Shown here: positions 25,533-34,287 of the stretch, piece by piece
Numbering within the stretch: the stretch's first letter is position 1
How the letters are laid out: every line of letters begins with the position of its first letter
DNA from: Chromohalobacter sp. 11-W
Lineage (GTDB): Bacteria; Pseudomonadota; Gammaproteobacteria; Pseudomonadales; Halomonadaceae
Direction of reading: 5' to 3'
NCBI RefSeq assembly: GCF_029889905.1
Contig: NZ_JARANZ010000003.1
Span: 124,001 to 188,000, forward strand
Length of the DNA stretch: 64,000 nt
The notes under the pieces: generated by a model
Told to the model about the DNA's origin: nothing
Databases searched by the model: none
What the model saw: the letters and a program-made list of their open reading frames with translations, nothing else
Made by a program: the position numbers and the translations under genes

Positions 25533-26939
25533 ATGCGTAACGCCAAGCTCAGCGTGATGGAGAAGATAGGTTTCGGCATGGGTGACGCCGGCAACAACAT
25601 GACCTTTGCCGCCGTGGTCATGTATCTCTCCTACTTCTATACCGATGTCTACGGCATCTCGCCGGCCATCGTGGGTACCATCTTCATTTCCATGCGCTTC
25701 GTGGATGCCATCACCGACCCCCTCATGGGGGCACTAGCCGACCGCACACGCAGCCGCTGGGGACGATTCCGGCCTTATATTCTGTGCGTTCCCATCCCGC
25801 TTGCCGTCGCTTGCGTACTGATGTTCACCACCCCCGACTGGTCGGAGTCGGCCAAGATCGGCTACGCCTTCGCCACTTATTTCGCGATGTCGCTCCTCTA
25901 CACGGCGGTGAACATTCCCTACTGCGCGCTGGGCGGTGTGATCACCGACGATCACCGCGAGCGAGTATCGTTTCAGTCCTGGCGCTTTATTCTCGTCGGC
26001 GTGGCGTACCTGATTCTCAACAGCGGACTGATGCCGCTGGTCGAATTACTCGGTGGCGGCGACGAGGCCCAGGGCTTCCAATACAGCATGGCCATCATGT
26101 CGGTGATCGCGCTCGCCATGTTCGGCTTCTGCTTCGCCACGGTCAGAGAGCGCATCCAGCCGCCACCCAAGCAGCAGGAAAAGCTGACGGCCACGCTCAA
26201 GGCGTTGGCCAAGAACGAGAAATGGCGAATTATCCTGGGCATCACCTTTCTGCAAGCATTGCAGTTCTTCCTCCGCCAAGGCGCAGCCATCTACTTCGCC
26301 ACCTATGTGTTGGGTTTGGGGGCTACCGGCATTTCCGTTTTCGTGACTTCCGGTGTCGTCGGAAAGATCGCGGGTACCGCCATTTCCAGCTGGTGCAGCA
26401 ACCGCATCAGCAAACGCAGTGTCTTCCTGGCCAGCACCTGCGCGCTGATTCTCGCCTCGGTTCTGCTTTATCTGGTACCGGGCAGCCTGACGATCCTGGC
26501 CACCGTGCTGTTCGTCATCGTCAATTTCATGCATGGCATCGGCACGCCGATCTCGTGGGCGCTGATGGCTGACGCAGAGGACTACGGGGAATGGAAAACC
26601 GGAACCCGCAATACCGGGGTCTCCTTCGCGGGCAACCTGTTCTTTCTCAAGCTCGGCCTCGCCTTTGCCGGCGGAATGATCGGCTATTTGCTTGCCTGGG
26701 GGGGATACCAAGCCGGTGTCGAGCAACAAAGCGCCGACGCCCTCAACGCCATCAGCCTGATGCTGACCTTGATTCCCGCCGCCATCAGCGCATTGCTGGC
26801 CGTCGCCATCTGGTTCTTCGGACTCGATGATCGTGCCATGGATTCCATTCGCCGCGACCTGGATAACCGCAAGCACGCTAGCGACGCCACCGACCCTGAT
26901 GCCCCGGCATCCCCGGCTACGGGCTCCGCCTTTTCCTGA
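25533..26939 (+). CDS. GPH-family (glycoside-pentoside-hexuronide) sodium symporter
   Basis: The 468-residue protein is a 12-helix major-facilitator relative. It opens with the GPH signature EKIGFGMGDAGNNMTFAAVV and continues with DAITDPLMGALADRTRSRWG and the central DAEDYGEWKTG motif. GPH proteins carry glycosides or pentosides with sodium or protons. It is followed after 21 bases by a GH51 arabinofuranosidase, so arabinosides or arabino-oligosaccharides are the likely cargo. The C-terminal 30 residues are polar and Pro/Ala-rich. The ATG has GGGAG upstream. Confidence 0.87.
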   Translation: MRNAKLSVMEKIGFGMGDAGNNMTFAAVVMYLSYFYTDVYGISPAIVGTIFISMRFVDAITDPLMGALADRTRSRWGRFRPYILCVPIPLAVACVLMFTTPDWSESAKIGYAFATYFAMSLLYTAVNIPYCALGGVITDDHRERVSFQSWRFILVGVAYLILNSGLMPLVELLGGGDEAQGFQYSMAIMSVIALAMFGFCFATVRERIQPPPKQQEKLTATLKALAKNEKWRIILGITFLQALQFFLRQGAAIYFATYVLGLGATGISVFVTSGVVGKIAGTAISSWCSNRISKRSVFLASTCALILASVLLYLVPGSLTILATVLFVIVNFMHGIGTPISWALMADAEDYGEWKTGTRNTGVSFAGNLFFLKLGLAFAGGMIGYLLAWGGYQAGVEQQSADALNAISLMLTLIPAAISALLAVAIWFFGLDDRAMDSIRRDLDNRKHASDATDPDAPASPATGSAFS

Positions 26940-26960
26940 CTTCATGCCAAGGAGATCATC

Positions 26961-28475
26961 ATGAACACTCGCGTCACCCTGCACCGCGACTTCGTCATCA
27001 GCGAGATCGACGAGCGCCTCTACGGCGCCTTCCTCGAGCACATGGGCCGGGCCATCTATAGCGGCATCTACGAGCCCGGCCACCCCAAGGCGGATGACAA
27101 CGGTTTCCGTCACGACGTGCTGGACATGGTCAAGGAGCTCGCGCCGCCCATCGTGCGCTATCCGGGCGGCAACTTCGTCTCCGCCTACAATTGGGAAGAT
27201 GGCATCGGTCCCCGCGAGGAGCGTCCGGTACGCCTCGACCTGGCCTGGCACAGTCGCGAATCCAACCAGGTAGGCATTCACGAATTCGCCGACTGGTGCG
27301 AGCTGGCCGGCATCGACATGATGCTGGCGGTCAATCTCGGCTCACGCGGCATCGACGCCGCCCGCAACTTCCTCGAATACGTCAATCATCCCGAGGGCAG
27401 CGCCTGGAGCGATCTGCGGATCCGCAACGGCCGCCAGGAACCCTGGAACGTCAAACTGTGGTGTCTGGGCAACGAGATGGACGGCCCTTGGCAGGTCGGT
27501 CACAAGAACGCCGACGAATACGGCCATCTCGCCAACGAGACCGGTAAGGCGCTGAAGGCCTACGACAGCAGCCTCGAACTGGTCGCTTGCGGCTCCTCCA
27601 ATCCTGACATGGCCAGCTATCCCGAATGGGAAGCCACCGTGCTCGACCACTGCTACGAGACGGTCGACTACATCTCGCTGCACATGTACTTCACCAACTA
27701 CGCCGACGATCTGGGCAGTTACCTGGCGCTCAGCGAAAAGCTCGACCGTTACATCGGCTCGATCGCCGGCGTGATCGACTACATCAAGGCCAAGAAGCGC
27801 TCCACCAAAGACGTGCACATCTGCTTCGACGAGTGGAACGTCTGGTATCACAGCACCGAGCGCGACAAACGCATCCTGCAGGGTAACGACTGGCCCTTCG
27901 CACCGGCGATACTCGAGGACGCCTACAACGCCGAGGACGCGCTGCTGATCGGCTGCGTGCTCAACACTTTCATTCGGCGTTCCGACCGCGTGCGCATCGC
28001 CTGCATCGCTCAGTTGGTCAACGTCATCGCCCCGATCATGACCGAGAGTGGCGGCAATGCCTGGCGTCAGACGATCTTCTACCCACTGTATTTCGCTTCT
28101 CGCTTCGGCCGTGGCAAGGCCCTGCGACTGGCCGTCGACAGCCCGACCTATCCGGTGGATGAGCTCGGCGACGTCCCCTACCTGGACGTTTCCGCCGTCC
28201 ACGACGAAGCGCACGCGGCCATCACTTTGTTTATCGTCAATCGCCATCCCAGCGATGCACTCGAATTCGATGTCGACCTAGGCGGTTTCACGTCTTGCCG
28301 GATCGTGGATCATCAAAGCATCGACTATCCCGACATGAAAGCGGCCAATACCGCCGAGCGCCCAGATCATGTGCGGCCCATGCCCGGCCAGGGGCTCAGC
28401 GTCGACGGCTCCGCGCTCAAGGGCGCGCTCACACCATTGAGTTATCACATGGTGCGTCTGGAAGTAGCCGAGTGA
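26961..28475 (+). CDS. Alpha-N-arabinofuranosidase, GH51
   Basis: The 504-residue enzyme has the GH51 (beta/alpha)8 barrel with acid/base Glu172 in WCLGNEMDGPW and nucleophile Glu291 in CFDEWNVWYH, then a C-terminal beta domain (from about 385). The PGGNFVSAYNWEDGIGP motif is typical. There is no signal peptide, so it cuts imported arabinosides inside the cell, in line with the adjacent transporter. An AAGGAG site precedes the ATG. Genes for L-arabinose breakdown itself are not in this window. Confidence 0.92.
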   Translation: MNTRVTLHRDFVISEIDERLYGAFLEHMGRAIYSGIYEPGHPKADDNGFRHDVLDMVKELAPPIVRYPGGNFVSAYNWEDGIGPREERPVRLDLAWHSRESNQVGIHEFADWCELAGIDMMLAVNLGSRGIDAARNFLEYVNHPEGSAWSDLRIRNGRQEPWNVKLWCLGNEMDGPWQVGHKNADEYGHLANETGKALKAYDSSLELVACGSSNPDMASYPEWEATVLDHCYETVDYISLHMYFTNYADDLGSYLALSEKLDRYIGSIAGVIDYIKAKKRSTKDVHICFDEWNVWYHSTERDKRILQGNDWPFAPAILEDAYNAEDALLIGCVLNTFIRRSDRVRIACIAQLVNVIAPIMTESGGNAWRQTIFYPLYFASRFGRGKALRLAVDSPTYPVDELGDVPYLDVSAVHDEAHAAITLFIVNRHPSDALEFDVDLGGFTSCRIVDHQSIDYPDMKAANTAERPDHVRPMPGQGLSVDGSALKGALTPLSYHMVRLEVAE

Positions 28476-28541
28476 GATACCCGCACCCCAAGCCCTGCTG
28501 CAGACACATGAAGATGGAAGCGCATAAACAGAAGGAGGTTG

Positions 28542-28569
28542 TTGACATTCACACCTATACTGTGATTAT
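28542..28569 (+). promoter_or_regulatory. Candidate sigma-70 promoter
   Basis: A perfect TTGACA (28542-28547) is followed after 16 bases by GATTAT (28564-28569). It is placed to drive the flavin oxidase gene that begins at 28699. Confidence 0.45.
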
Positions 28570-28755
28570 CCACTGACGAAATGCCAATCATGGGATCACT
28601 GTGAGGCATAAGGCTAATCGCCAGACTGGTCGTATTCCTCTCCCCCGCCCGGGGCTGCCTTTGGTGTGTGCCCCGTGGCATACGTAACGGTGGTTGCCAT
28701 GAGCTAGTTTTCACAGACCCAACTAAAGGAGTTCAAGGCCAATGTCGCGGGAAGT

Positions 28756-30084
28756 GTGATTCTCCCCGACGATCCGCAATACGACGACGTTCGCCAAATC
28801 TGGAATGCCATGATTGATCGCAGGCCTTCCATGATCGTCCGCTGCACTTCAGCTGCAGATGTGGTCCATTGCTTGCGCTTCATTCACCAGCACGGCTTGC
28901 CCTTCTCCATACGCGGAGGCGGTCACAACATCGCAGGCAACGCTGTCTGCGAAGATGGACTGATGATCGACCTCTCGCTGATGAAGGACGTCCACATCGA
29001 CCCAGAGCGTCAACACGGCTCCGTCGAGCCAGGCTGTACCCTCGCCGATTTCGACGCCGCCGCCCAAGCGTACGGCCTCGCCACACCGTTAGGCATCAAC
29101 TCCACCACGGGGGTGGCCGGTCTCACTCTGGGCGGTGGCTTCGGTTGGCTCAGCCGAAAGTACGGCATGACCATAGACAACCTACTCTCCATGGAGGTGA
29201 TTACAGCCGACGGTCAACAATTACACGCCAGCGAATCGGAAAACGCCGATCTTTTCTGGGGACTCCGCGGCGGAGGCGGTAATTTTGGTATCGTGACCCG
29301 TTTCGAGTACCAGTTGCATCCTGTGGGGCCGAACGTGCTATGCGGTCTTATCGTTTTCCCCTTCGACCAAGCGAAAGCGGTCATCACACAGTTTGCTCGT
29401 TTCACCGAAACGATGCCGGACGAACTCAACGTGTGGATGATCACTCGCCAGGCACCTCCCTTGCCCTTTCTGCCTGAGGAAGTCCACGGAAAAGAGATCG
29501 TCGCCCTCGCCATGTGCTACGCCGGCGACCCCGCTGAAGGCGAGAGACACATCACGCCGCTGCGCGAATTCGGCACCGCCTACGGCGAGCATATTGGTGT
29601 ACAGCCATATACCGACTGGCAACAGGCTTTCGACCCACTGTTGACCCCGGGTGCTCGCAACTACTGGAAAACACATAATTTCTCGACGCTCGACGAAGGG
29701 CCGATCGATGCCATCATCGAATACGCCAGTGCCTTACCGTCTTCGCAATGCGAGATATTCATCGGCACGATCGGTGGCCAGACACGCCGAGCACTTCCCG
29801 ACGCGATGGCCTACTCAAACCGTGATGCCAACTACGTACTGAACGTGCATGCGCGATGGGAAACGACTGCCGAGGACGCCCACTGCATTGCCTGGGCACG
29901 TGAATTCTTCACTCGCTCACAGCCCTTCGCCAGCAGTGGCGCCTACGTCAACTTCCTGACCGGGGATGAGAGTGATCGTGTCGCTTTCGCCTACGGTGCG
30001 AGCTATGAGCGATTGGCGAAGCTCAAGAAGAAGTTCGACCCGGCAAACATTTTCCGTATCAACCAGAACATCCGTCCGGCCTGA
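28756..30084 (+). CDS. FAD-linked oxidoreductase (berberine-bridge type), amber codon near the start
   Basis: The open frame from GTG 28756 encodes 442 residues: a PCMH-type FAD domain (RGGGHNIAGNAV with the His of the bicovalent flavin site, and GVAGLTLGGGFGWLSRKYG) and the C-terminal BBE segment KKKFDPANIFRINQNI. Homology clearly extends upstream of the GTG: codons for TQLKEFKANVAGS precede it in frame. The natural ATG appears to be at 28699, but the third codon (28705-28707) is TAG. The GTG has no good ribosome site. Either the gene is newly inactivated, it is expressed poorly from the GTG as a slightly shortened protein, or the base is an error. Substrate is unknown; relatives oxidise sugars or aromatic alcohols. 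Confidence 0.75.
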   Translation: MILPDDPQYDDVRQIWNAMIDRRPSMIVRCTSAADVVHCLRFIHQHGLPFSIRGGGHNIAGNAVCEDGLMIDLSLMKDVHIDPERQHGSVEPGCTLADFDAAAQAYGLATPLGINSTTGVAGLTLGGGFGWLSRKYGMTIDNLLSMEVITADGQQLHASESENADLFWGLRGGGGNFGIVTRFEYQLHPVGPNVLCGLIVFPFDQAKAVITQFARFTETMPDELNVWMITRQAPPLPFLPEEVHGKEIVALAMCYAGDPAEGERHITPLREFGTAYGEHIGVQPYTDWQQAFDPLLTPGARNYWKTHNFSTLDEGPIDAIIEYASALPSSQCEIFIGTIGGQTRRALPDAMAYSNRDANYVLNVHARWETTAEDAHCIAWAREFFTRSQPFASSGAYVNFLTGDESDRVAFAYGASYERLAKLKKKFDPANIFRINQNIRPA

Positions 30085-30186
30085 ATGCCCTTATGCCCAA
30101 ACCATTGAGGGTCGTCATCATCCCGAACTGAGGGACTCAAACGGCATCTGTATTGCCACGGCTATTCAGGAGGGGGAATAGAGAAA

Positions 30187-30220
30187 AGAAAAAGCCCGCG
30201 AGATGACTCGCGGGCTTTTA
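30187..30220 (-). terminator. Intrinsic terminator of the tRNA-Arg gene
   Basis: A 12-bp perfect stem (AAAGCCCGCGAG / CTCGCGGGCTTT) with a four-base loop is followed on the minus strand by TTTTTCTTTTCTC. It begins 9 bases after the 3' end of tRNA-Arg and is a textbook terminator. Confidence 0.85.
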
Positions 30221-30228
30221 GATATTCT

Positions 30229-30305
30229 TGGCCCGCCCTGAAGGATTCGAACCTTCGACCTTTGCCTCCGGAGGGCAACGCTCTATCCAGCTGAGCTAAG
30301 GGCGG
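30229..30305 (-). tRNA. tRNA-Arg (anticodon CCG)
   Basis: The 77-base minus-strand sequence folds as a complete tRNA with encoded CCA. The acceptor stem is CCGCCCT / AGGGCGG, the D arm has AGCTCAGCTGGATAGAGC, the anticodon stem is TTGCC/GGCAA with loop CTCCGGA (anticodon CCG, reading CGG), and the T loop is GGTTCGAATCC. It is a single tRNA gene with its own terminator. Confidence 0.95.
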
Positions 30306-30486
30306 AACGCGGCATATCCTACTGCGTCAGGACAGGGGTTGTCCACCGCGAACGCAGCCAGCTACAACCCCTGGATCGTCGTATCGTGCCACTCTCCTTA
30401 CACAACGGCCCTAGAAGACGGCTCTAAAAGAAAGCAATGTGTATGGCTAAGCACTCGTTCTATGCGTAACGCTCAATATGGGTCGC

Positions 30487-31674
30487 CTATTTGATCACAC
30501 CCTGCTCACGCAGCGCCTTCAAACGCTCGGCGGGCAACCCCAACCCTTGTAGCACCTCATCGGTATGCTGGGCATATACTGGCGCTGGTTGGCGTATAGA
30601 AGGTGGCGTCAGCGACAACTTGCTGGGGAAGCCCATCATCTTCATCTTACCGATCACCGGATGCTCGACCTCCTGTACCATGCCACGCGCCTGGTAATGG
30701 GGATCTTGTACCGCCTGGGCGAAATTGTTGATAGGGCCGGCCGGGACCCCTGCTTGGTCGCATTTTTCCAACCAGACATGCATGTCATCTGTCACGAAAA
30801 TTTCTTCCAGAACCGTCTCGAGAGCCTCGACATTCTGGCCACGCTGGTAGTTGGTCGTGAAGCGAGGGTCTTCCAGTAAATCAGGGCGCATGATGACCTC
30901 TTGGCATAGCCGCTCCCAAGTACGTTGGTTCGCGCAGCCGAGCATCATATAACCATCACGCGCCTGGAGTGCCTGATAAGGGGCGGATACGCGATGCCGC
31001 CAGCCAGTCGGCTGAGGGATGGTGCCATTAGTGAAGTACGCTGCTGCCTCCCAGGAGAACCAAGGCAAGCCACATTCGGCGATGGCAACATCGACCAATT
31101 GCCCCTCACCGGTATTCATCTTGTGAATGTAGGCGGCGAGAATGGAGTAGGCTGCAGTGATACCGGCGCCGATATCGTATACGGCGATTCCCGTTTTCAG
31201 CGGCCGATGCCCCGGCTCACCGGTCATCGACATCAAGCCGGTCATGCCCTGAGCCACTAGGTCAAAACCGCCTTTGTGACTGTAGGGCCCAGTCTGCCCA
31301 TATCCCGATATGGAGCAATAGATGATGCCTGGATTGATGGCCTTGAGAGTTTCGTAGTCGATCTTCAGCGACTTGGTGACACCCGGACGGTAATTTTCGA
31401 CGATGACATCGGCTTCTCTTGCCAGTTGATAGAAAAGCTCCTTGCCCTCGTCCTCCTTGAGATTAAGGGAAATGCTCTTCTTGTTACGATTGATCTGAGC
31501 GAAGCACGTCGACTCCTCATTGACGTAAGGACCCATCTGGCGGCTATCGTCACCACCATTGATCTTTTCGACCTTAGTCACCTCGGCGCCGAGGTCGGCA
31601 AGCACCATAGTGCAGTAAGGGCCAGCCATAATTTGCGAAATATCCAGCACCTTCATATTCGATAATGCCAGCAT
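30487..31674 (-). CDS. Class III (CaiB/BaiF family) CoA-transferase
   Basis: The 395-residue protein matches family III CoA-transferases: LSNMKVLDISQIMAGPYCTM at the N terminus, VIVENYRPGV, and the catalytic Asp in TGIAVYDIGAGITAAY. Such enzymes move CoA between carboxylic acids without a stable covalent protein-CoA. The ATG at 31674 has AGGAGG 7 bases upstream; open frame continues beyond it without another good site. It follows the enoyl-CoA hydratase gene by 28 bases, so the pair likely activates and hydrates one acid. CaiB (carnitine) is one relative, but the residue pattern is not close enough to name the substrate. Confidence 0.85.
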   Translation of the reverse strand: MLALSNMKVLDISQIMAGPYCTMVLADLGAEVTKVEKINGGDDSRQMGPYVNEESTCFAQINRNKKSISLNLKEDEGKELFYQLAREADVIVENYRPGVTKSLKIDYETLKAINPGIIYCSISGYGQTGPYSHKGGFDLVAQGMTGLMSMTGEPGHRPLKTGIAVYDIGAGITAAYSILAAYIHKMNTGEGQLVDVAIAECGLPWFSWEAAAYFTNGTIPQPTGWRHRVSAPYQALQARDGYMMLGCANQRTWERLCQEVIMRPDLLEDPRFTTNYQRGQNVEALETVLEEIFVTDDMHVWLEKCDQAGVPAGPINNFAQAVQDPHYQARGMVQEVEHPVIGKMKMMGFPSKLSLTPPSIRQPAPVYAQHTDEVLQGLGLPAERLKALREQGVIK

Positions 31675-31702
31675 GTCCCAACCTCCTGTCTCTTGTTTAT
31701 CT

Positions 31703-32491
31703 TTATTTGCCCAGCCAGGTGTGCGTCTTCTTGTGGATAAAGGCATCCACGGCGTTACGGAAATCTTGGCTGGTGTAGCAGAGCGAAATAAGATCCTCAT
31801 CCATGCCCGGCGCGGGCCGCTGATTGGCTTGGACTCGCCGGATACCCTCCTTGCATGCTTTGAGGGTCAACGGTGCGAAGCTGCTTAACTTATCAGCGAC
31901 GGCACGCACCTCCCCTTCGATCACTTCCGCCGCAAAGATTTGCGTGACCAGTCCGGCATTACAGCTCTCCTCTGCCTTGAGCAGCCGGGCTAGCATCAAT
32001 ACTTCCTTGGCGCGTGCAGCCCCTACCAACCCGACGATGCGCGCGATGTTGTTCATCGATACGCAGTTGCCCAGAGTGCGCGCGATGGGAATGCCAAACT
32101 TGAGCTCCGGCGTCGCGTAGCGAAAGTCGCAGGCCATGGCGATCGCCGCTCCTCCACCGATACAGAAGCCTTCAAGCAGAGCAATGGTCGGCTTCTGGAG
32201 TGTTTCCAGACGCTCAATGACGCGATCGATACGTCGCTCGTAGTCGATTGCATCAGCCGCATCATCGAATTGCGTGAACTGCTTGATATCGGTGCCGGCG
32301 ACGAAGGCCTCCCCCCCCTTGCCGCGCAACACCACGACATCGACGCTATCGTCTTTCTCCAACTCGTCACATAACCGTTCCAGTCCGTCGTACATGCCCC
32401 AGGTCATGGCGTTTCTGACTTCGGGGCGATTGAATGTCACCCATGCCAGTCGCCCTTCTCGGGCACACTCGACTTCAGCTTGCTGCTCCAT
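31703..32491 (-). CDS. Enoyl-CoA hydratase/isomerase (crotonase family)
   Basis: The 262-residue protein has the crotonase oxyanion-hole segments AFVAGTDIKQF and EGFCIGGGAAIAMACDFRYA. The catalytic Glu positions are not both clearly conserved (the second turn reads LKFGIPIARTLGN), so hydratase, isomerase or decarboxylase activity cannot be told apart. AAGGAG precedes the ATG at 32491. It is the first gene of a two-gene unit with the class III CoA-transferase, and is divergent from a gamma-carbonic-anhydrase-like gene across an A/T-rich promoter region holding a 16-bp palindrome. Confidence 0.85.
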   Translation of the reverse strand: MEQQAEVECAREGRLAWVTFNRPEVRNAMTWGMYDGLERLCDELEKDDSVDVVVLRGKGGEAFVAGTDIKQFTQFDDAADAIDYERRIDRVIERLETLQKPTIALLEGFCIGGGAAIAMACDFRYATPELKFGIPIARTLGNCVSMNNIARIVGLVGAARAKEVLMLARLLKAEESCNAGLVTQIFAAEVIEGEVRAVADKLSSFAPLTLKACKEGIRRVQANQRPAPGMDEDLISLCYTSQDFRNAVDAFIHKKTHTWLGK

Positions 32492-32590
32492 GTTCTTCTC
32501 CTTGGTTCTCGGCTGCACGGTGCAAGGCACTGCCATGGATTGACGACCTTCCCCAAGAATGAACACATAATTCATTTTTACAAAATAGAC

Positions 32591-32606
32591 TTTCGTCTAG
32601 ACGAAA
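32591..32606. promoter_or_regulatory. 16-bp perfect palindrome in divergent promoter region
   Basis: TTTCGTCTAGACGAAA is a perfect palindrome, 100 bases upstream of the enoyl-CoA hydratase start and 149 bases before the hexapeptide-protein start. It is well placed to be the operator of a dimeric repressor acting on both. The regulator is not evident nearby. Confidence 0.5.
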
Positions 32607-32754
32607 AACGTATCGATAAAAGCTACTTTAAAACAGAGTATTAGCTATAAATGCACGAAAATAAATTAATATTTTGCATTCATAATTTTAAAAGGCGATG
32701 CTCAGTCTCCTGGCATCAGGCGGGCCGCGCATCGACAACGACCAGGAGTAATAG

Positions 32755-33282
32755 ATGGCTCTCTACTCGCTAGGGGACGCATCCCCCACGTTCAAGTCAG
32801 GCGCATATGTCGCGCCGGAAGCAGTGATCATCGGTACGGTAACGCTGGGAGAGGACGCTAGTGTCTGGCCTGGTGCCGTCATCCGGGGTGACAACGAAAC
32901 AATCACCGTCGGTAACGGCAGCAATATCCAGGAAAATTGCGTACTGCACGTCGACCCTGGTTTCCCCCTAACCATCGGCGATAACGCCACCGTAGGCCAT
33001 CTCGTCATGCTGCACGGTTGCACTATCGGTAACGGCTGTCTGGTTGGTATGCACGCCACGGTGCTCAACGGCGCCGTGATCGGAGAAAACTGCCTGGTCG
33101 GTGCCGGTGCGATGGTCACGTCAAACAAATGTTTTCCGCCCAACTCACTGATTCTAGGCTCGCCGGCCAGGGTGGTTCGCACACTAAGCGATGAAGAAGT
33201 CGCTGGCCTGCGAGAAAGCAGCCAGCATTATGTCGACCGCAAGGAGCGTTATCGCCACGAACTCAAGCGGATCGATACTTAA
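32755..33282 (+). CDS. Gamma-carbonic-anhydrase-like hexapeptide protein (PaaY/CaiE/YrdA type)
   Basis: The 175-residue protein is a left-handed beta-helix built from hexapeptide repeats (VTLGEDASVWPGAVIRGDN, then TIGDNATVGHLVMLHGCTIG). It keeps the zinc histidines expected of the gamma carbonic anhydrase fold (His in VLHVD, and GHLVMLH). The C-terminal helix (VAGLRESSQHYVDRKERYR) packs on the trimer. Relatives PaaY and CaiE accompany CoA-thioester pathways, where PaaY is a thioesterase-type proofreading enzyme. Here it is divergent from a CoA-transferase/hydratase pair, which fits such an auxiliary role. Carbonic anhydrase activity is also possible. Confidence 0.82.
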   Translation: MALYSLGDASPTFKSGAYVAPEAVIIGTVTLGEDASVWPGAVIRGDNETITVGNGSNIQENCVLHVDPGFPLTIGDNATVGHLVMLHGCTIGNGCLVGMHATVLNGAVIGENCLVGAGAMVTSNKCFPPNSLILGSPARVVRTLSDEEVAGLRESSQHYVDRKERYRHELKRIDT

Positions 33283-33353
33283 ACGACCTGCGGCCACGAC
33301 GCACTCGCATCCGACATAACGAGGGCTTGTATCTACCTTTGGGCGCGCGCCAT

Positions 33354-34256
33354 CTAACGGCGCCGCTCTCCTTCAGCGAGAAGGCCGATCAACTCGGGAA
33401 GCGCAGCCTCGTCATGCCCTGAACTCCTAGCATCCTCAAGCACCGCAAGAATGCCGTCTGCTGCAACCTTGTTGGCCTGCAGGTCGCCTGCCATGGTCAC
33501 GTAGTAGCCTAGATCCTTGTGTGCATTGGAAATGCTGAACTGAAAGCCGGAACTGTCGCGTTCCAAGATATAGGGTTGCAGGCGCTGCAAGATAGCACCA
33601 GCTCCGCCGCCTTTGGCGAGTACCTCGACTAGCGTCTCCGACGCGACCCCCCCGAGCTGTGCACAGGCAGCGGCTTCCGCCAGAACAGTAGAAAACCCTA
33701 CCGACACAAAATTGTGCAGCAGTTTAAGTTTGTGTCCTGAGCCCACCGGGCCGGCATAGGTAATGTTTTCGGCGAAGCTTTCTAGTAGCGGCTGATGAGC
33801 CTCGAACAACTCGCGCTCGCCACCGACGATAAGGTTGAGTCGGCCTTCTGCGGCCTCTTTCGGCGTACGCGTCATCGGTGCATCCAGAAAGCGCCCGCCG
33901 GCTTTCGCTACCGCGTCGGCGATACGCTCAGTGGAGCTGGGAATCGCTGTGGAGCAATCGATCACTACCCCATCCGGCTTTAAACCCTTGAGCACACCAT
34001 CGTCGCGAAACAATACATCCTCGACCTGCGGCGAGCCGGTCACACAGACAATGACTACGTCACAGTGGGCGGCTAGGTCACGCCCATTGGTAAAGCTCTG
34101 GGCACCGCCTGTAACGAGTGCGTCCACCGGCTGGTTGCCGGGATGGTCCAGAAAACTCAGCGACCAGCCGTGCTTCTGAATGTTGCTGGCGATGCCGTGG
34201 CCCATTAGACCAATGCCGACCACGCCGACCCGCATACCCGCTCGATCATCATTCAT
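33354..34256 (-). CDS. Beta-hydroxyacid dehydrogenase (3-hydroxyisobutyrate/tartronate-semialdehyde reductase family)
   Basis: The 300-residue protein has the dinucleotide site RVGVVGIGLMGHGIASNI (residues 9-26), the substrate loop DAPMTRTPKEAAEGRLNLIVGG and the catalytic Lys in SGHKLKLLHNF. It is a paralogue of LtnD at 16.5 kb but differs in the substrate loop (MTRTPKEA instead of ISGGAAKA), so another substrate is likely. The ATG at 34256 has GAGGA upstream. It lies 31 bases after the semialdehyde dehydrogenase gene, with which it probably forms one transcript. Confidence 0.83.
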   Translation of the reverse strand: MNDDRAGMRVGVVGIGLMGHGIASNIQKHGWSLSFLDHPGNQPVDALVTGGAQSFTNGRDLAAHCDVVIVCVTGSPQVEDVLFRDDGVLKGLKPDGVVIDCSTAIPSSTERIADAVAKAGGRFLDAPMTRTPKEAAEGRLNLIVGGERELFEAHQPLLESFAENITYAGPVGSGHKLKLLHNFVSVGFSTVLAEAAACAQLGGVASETLVEVLAKGGGAGAILQRLQPYILERDSSGFQFSISNAHKDLGYYVTMAGDLQANKVAADGILAVLEDARSSGHDEAALPELIGLLAEGERRR

Positions 34257-34287
34257 TGCGTTGTCCTCAGCGAAGTTGCGTCCGGGC

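Noticed and set aside
28699-28758. Programmed read-through or pyrrolysine at the TAG codon
   Set aside because: No pyl genes or read-through context can be seen; mutation or error is simpler.
30229-30305. tRNA-Arg as the attachment site of a genomic island covering 30.4-45 kb
   Set aside because: The lower-GC region lies on the 5' side of the tRNA, there is no integrase gene, and I found no second copy of the tRNA 3' end at the far boundary.
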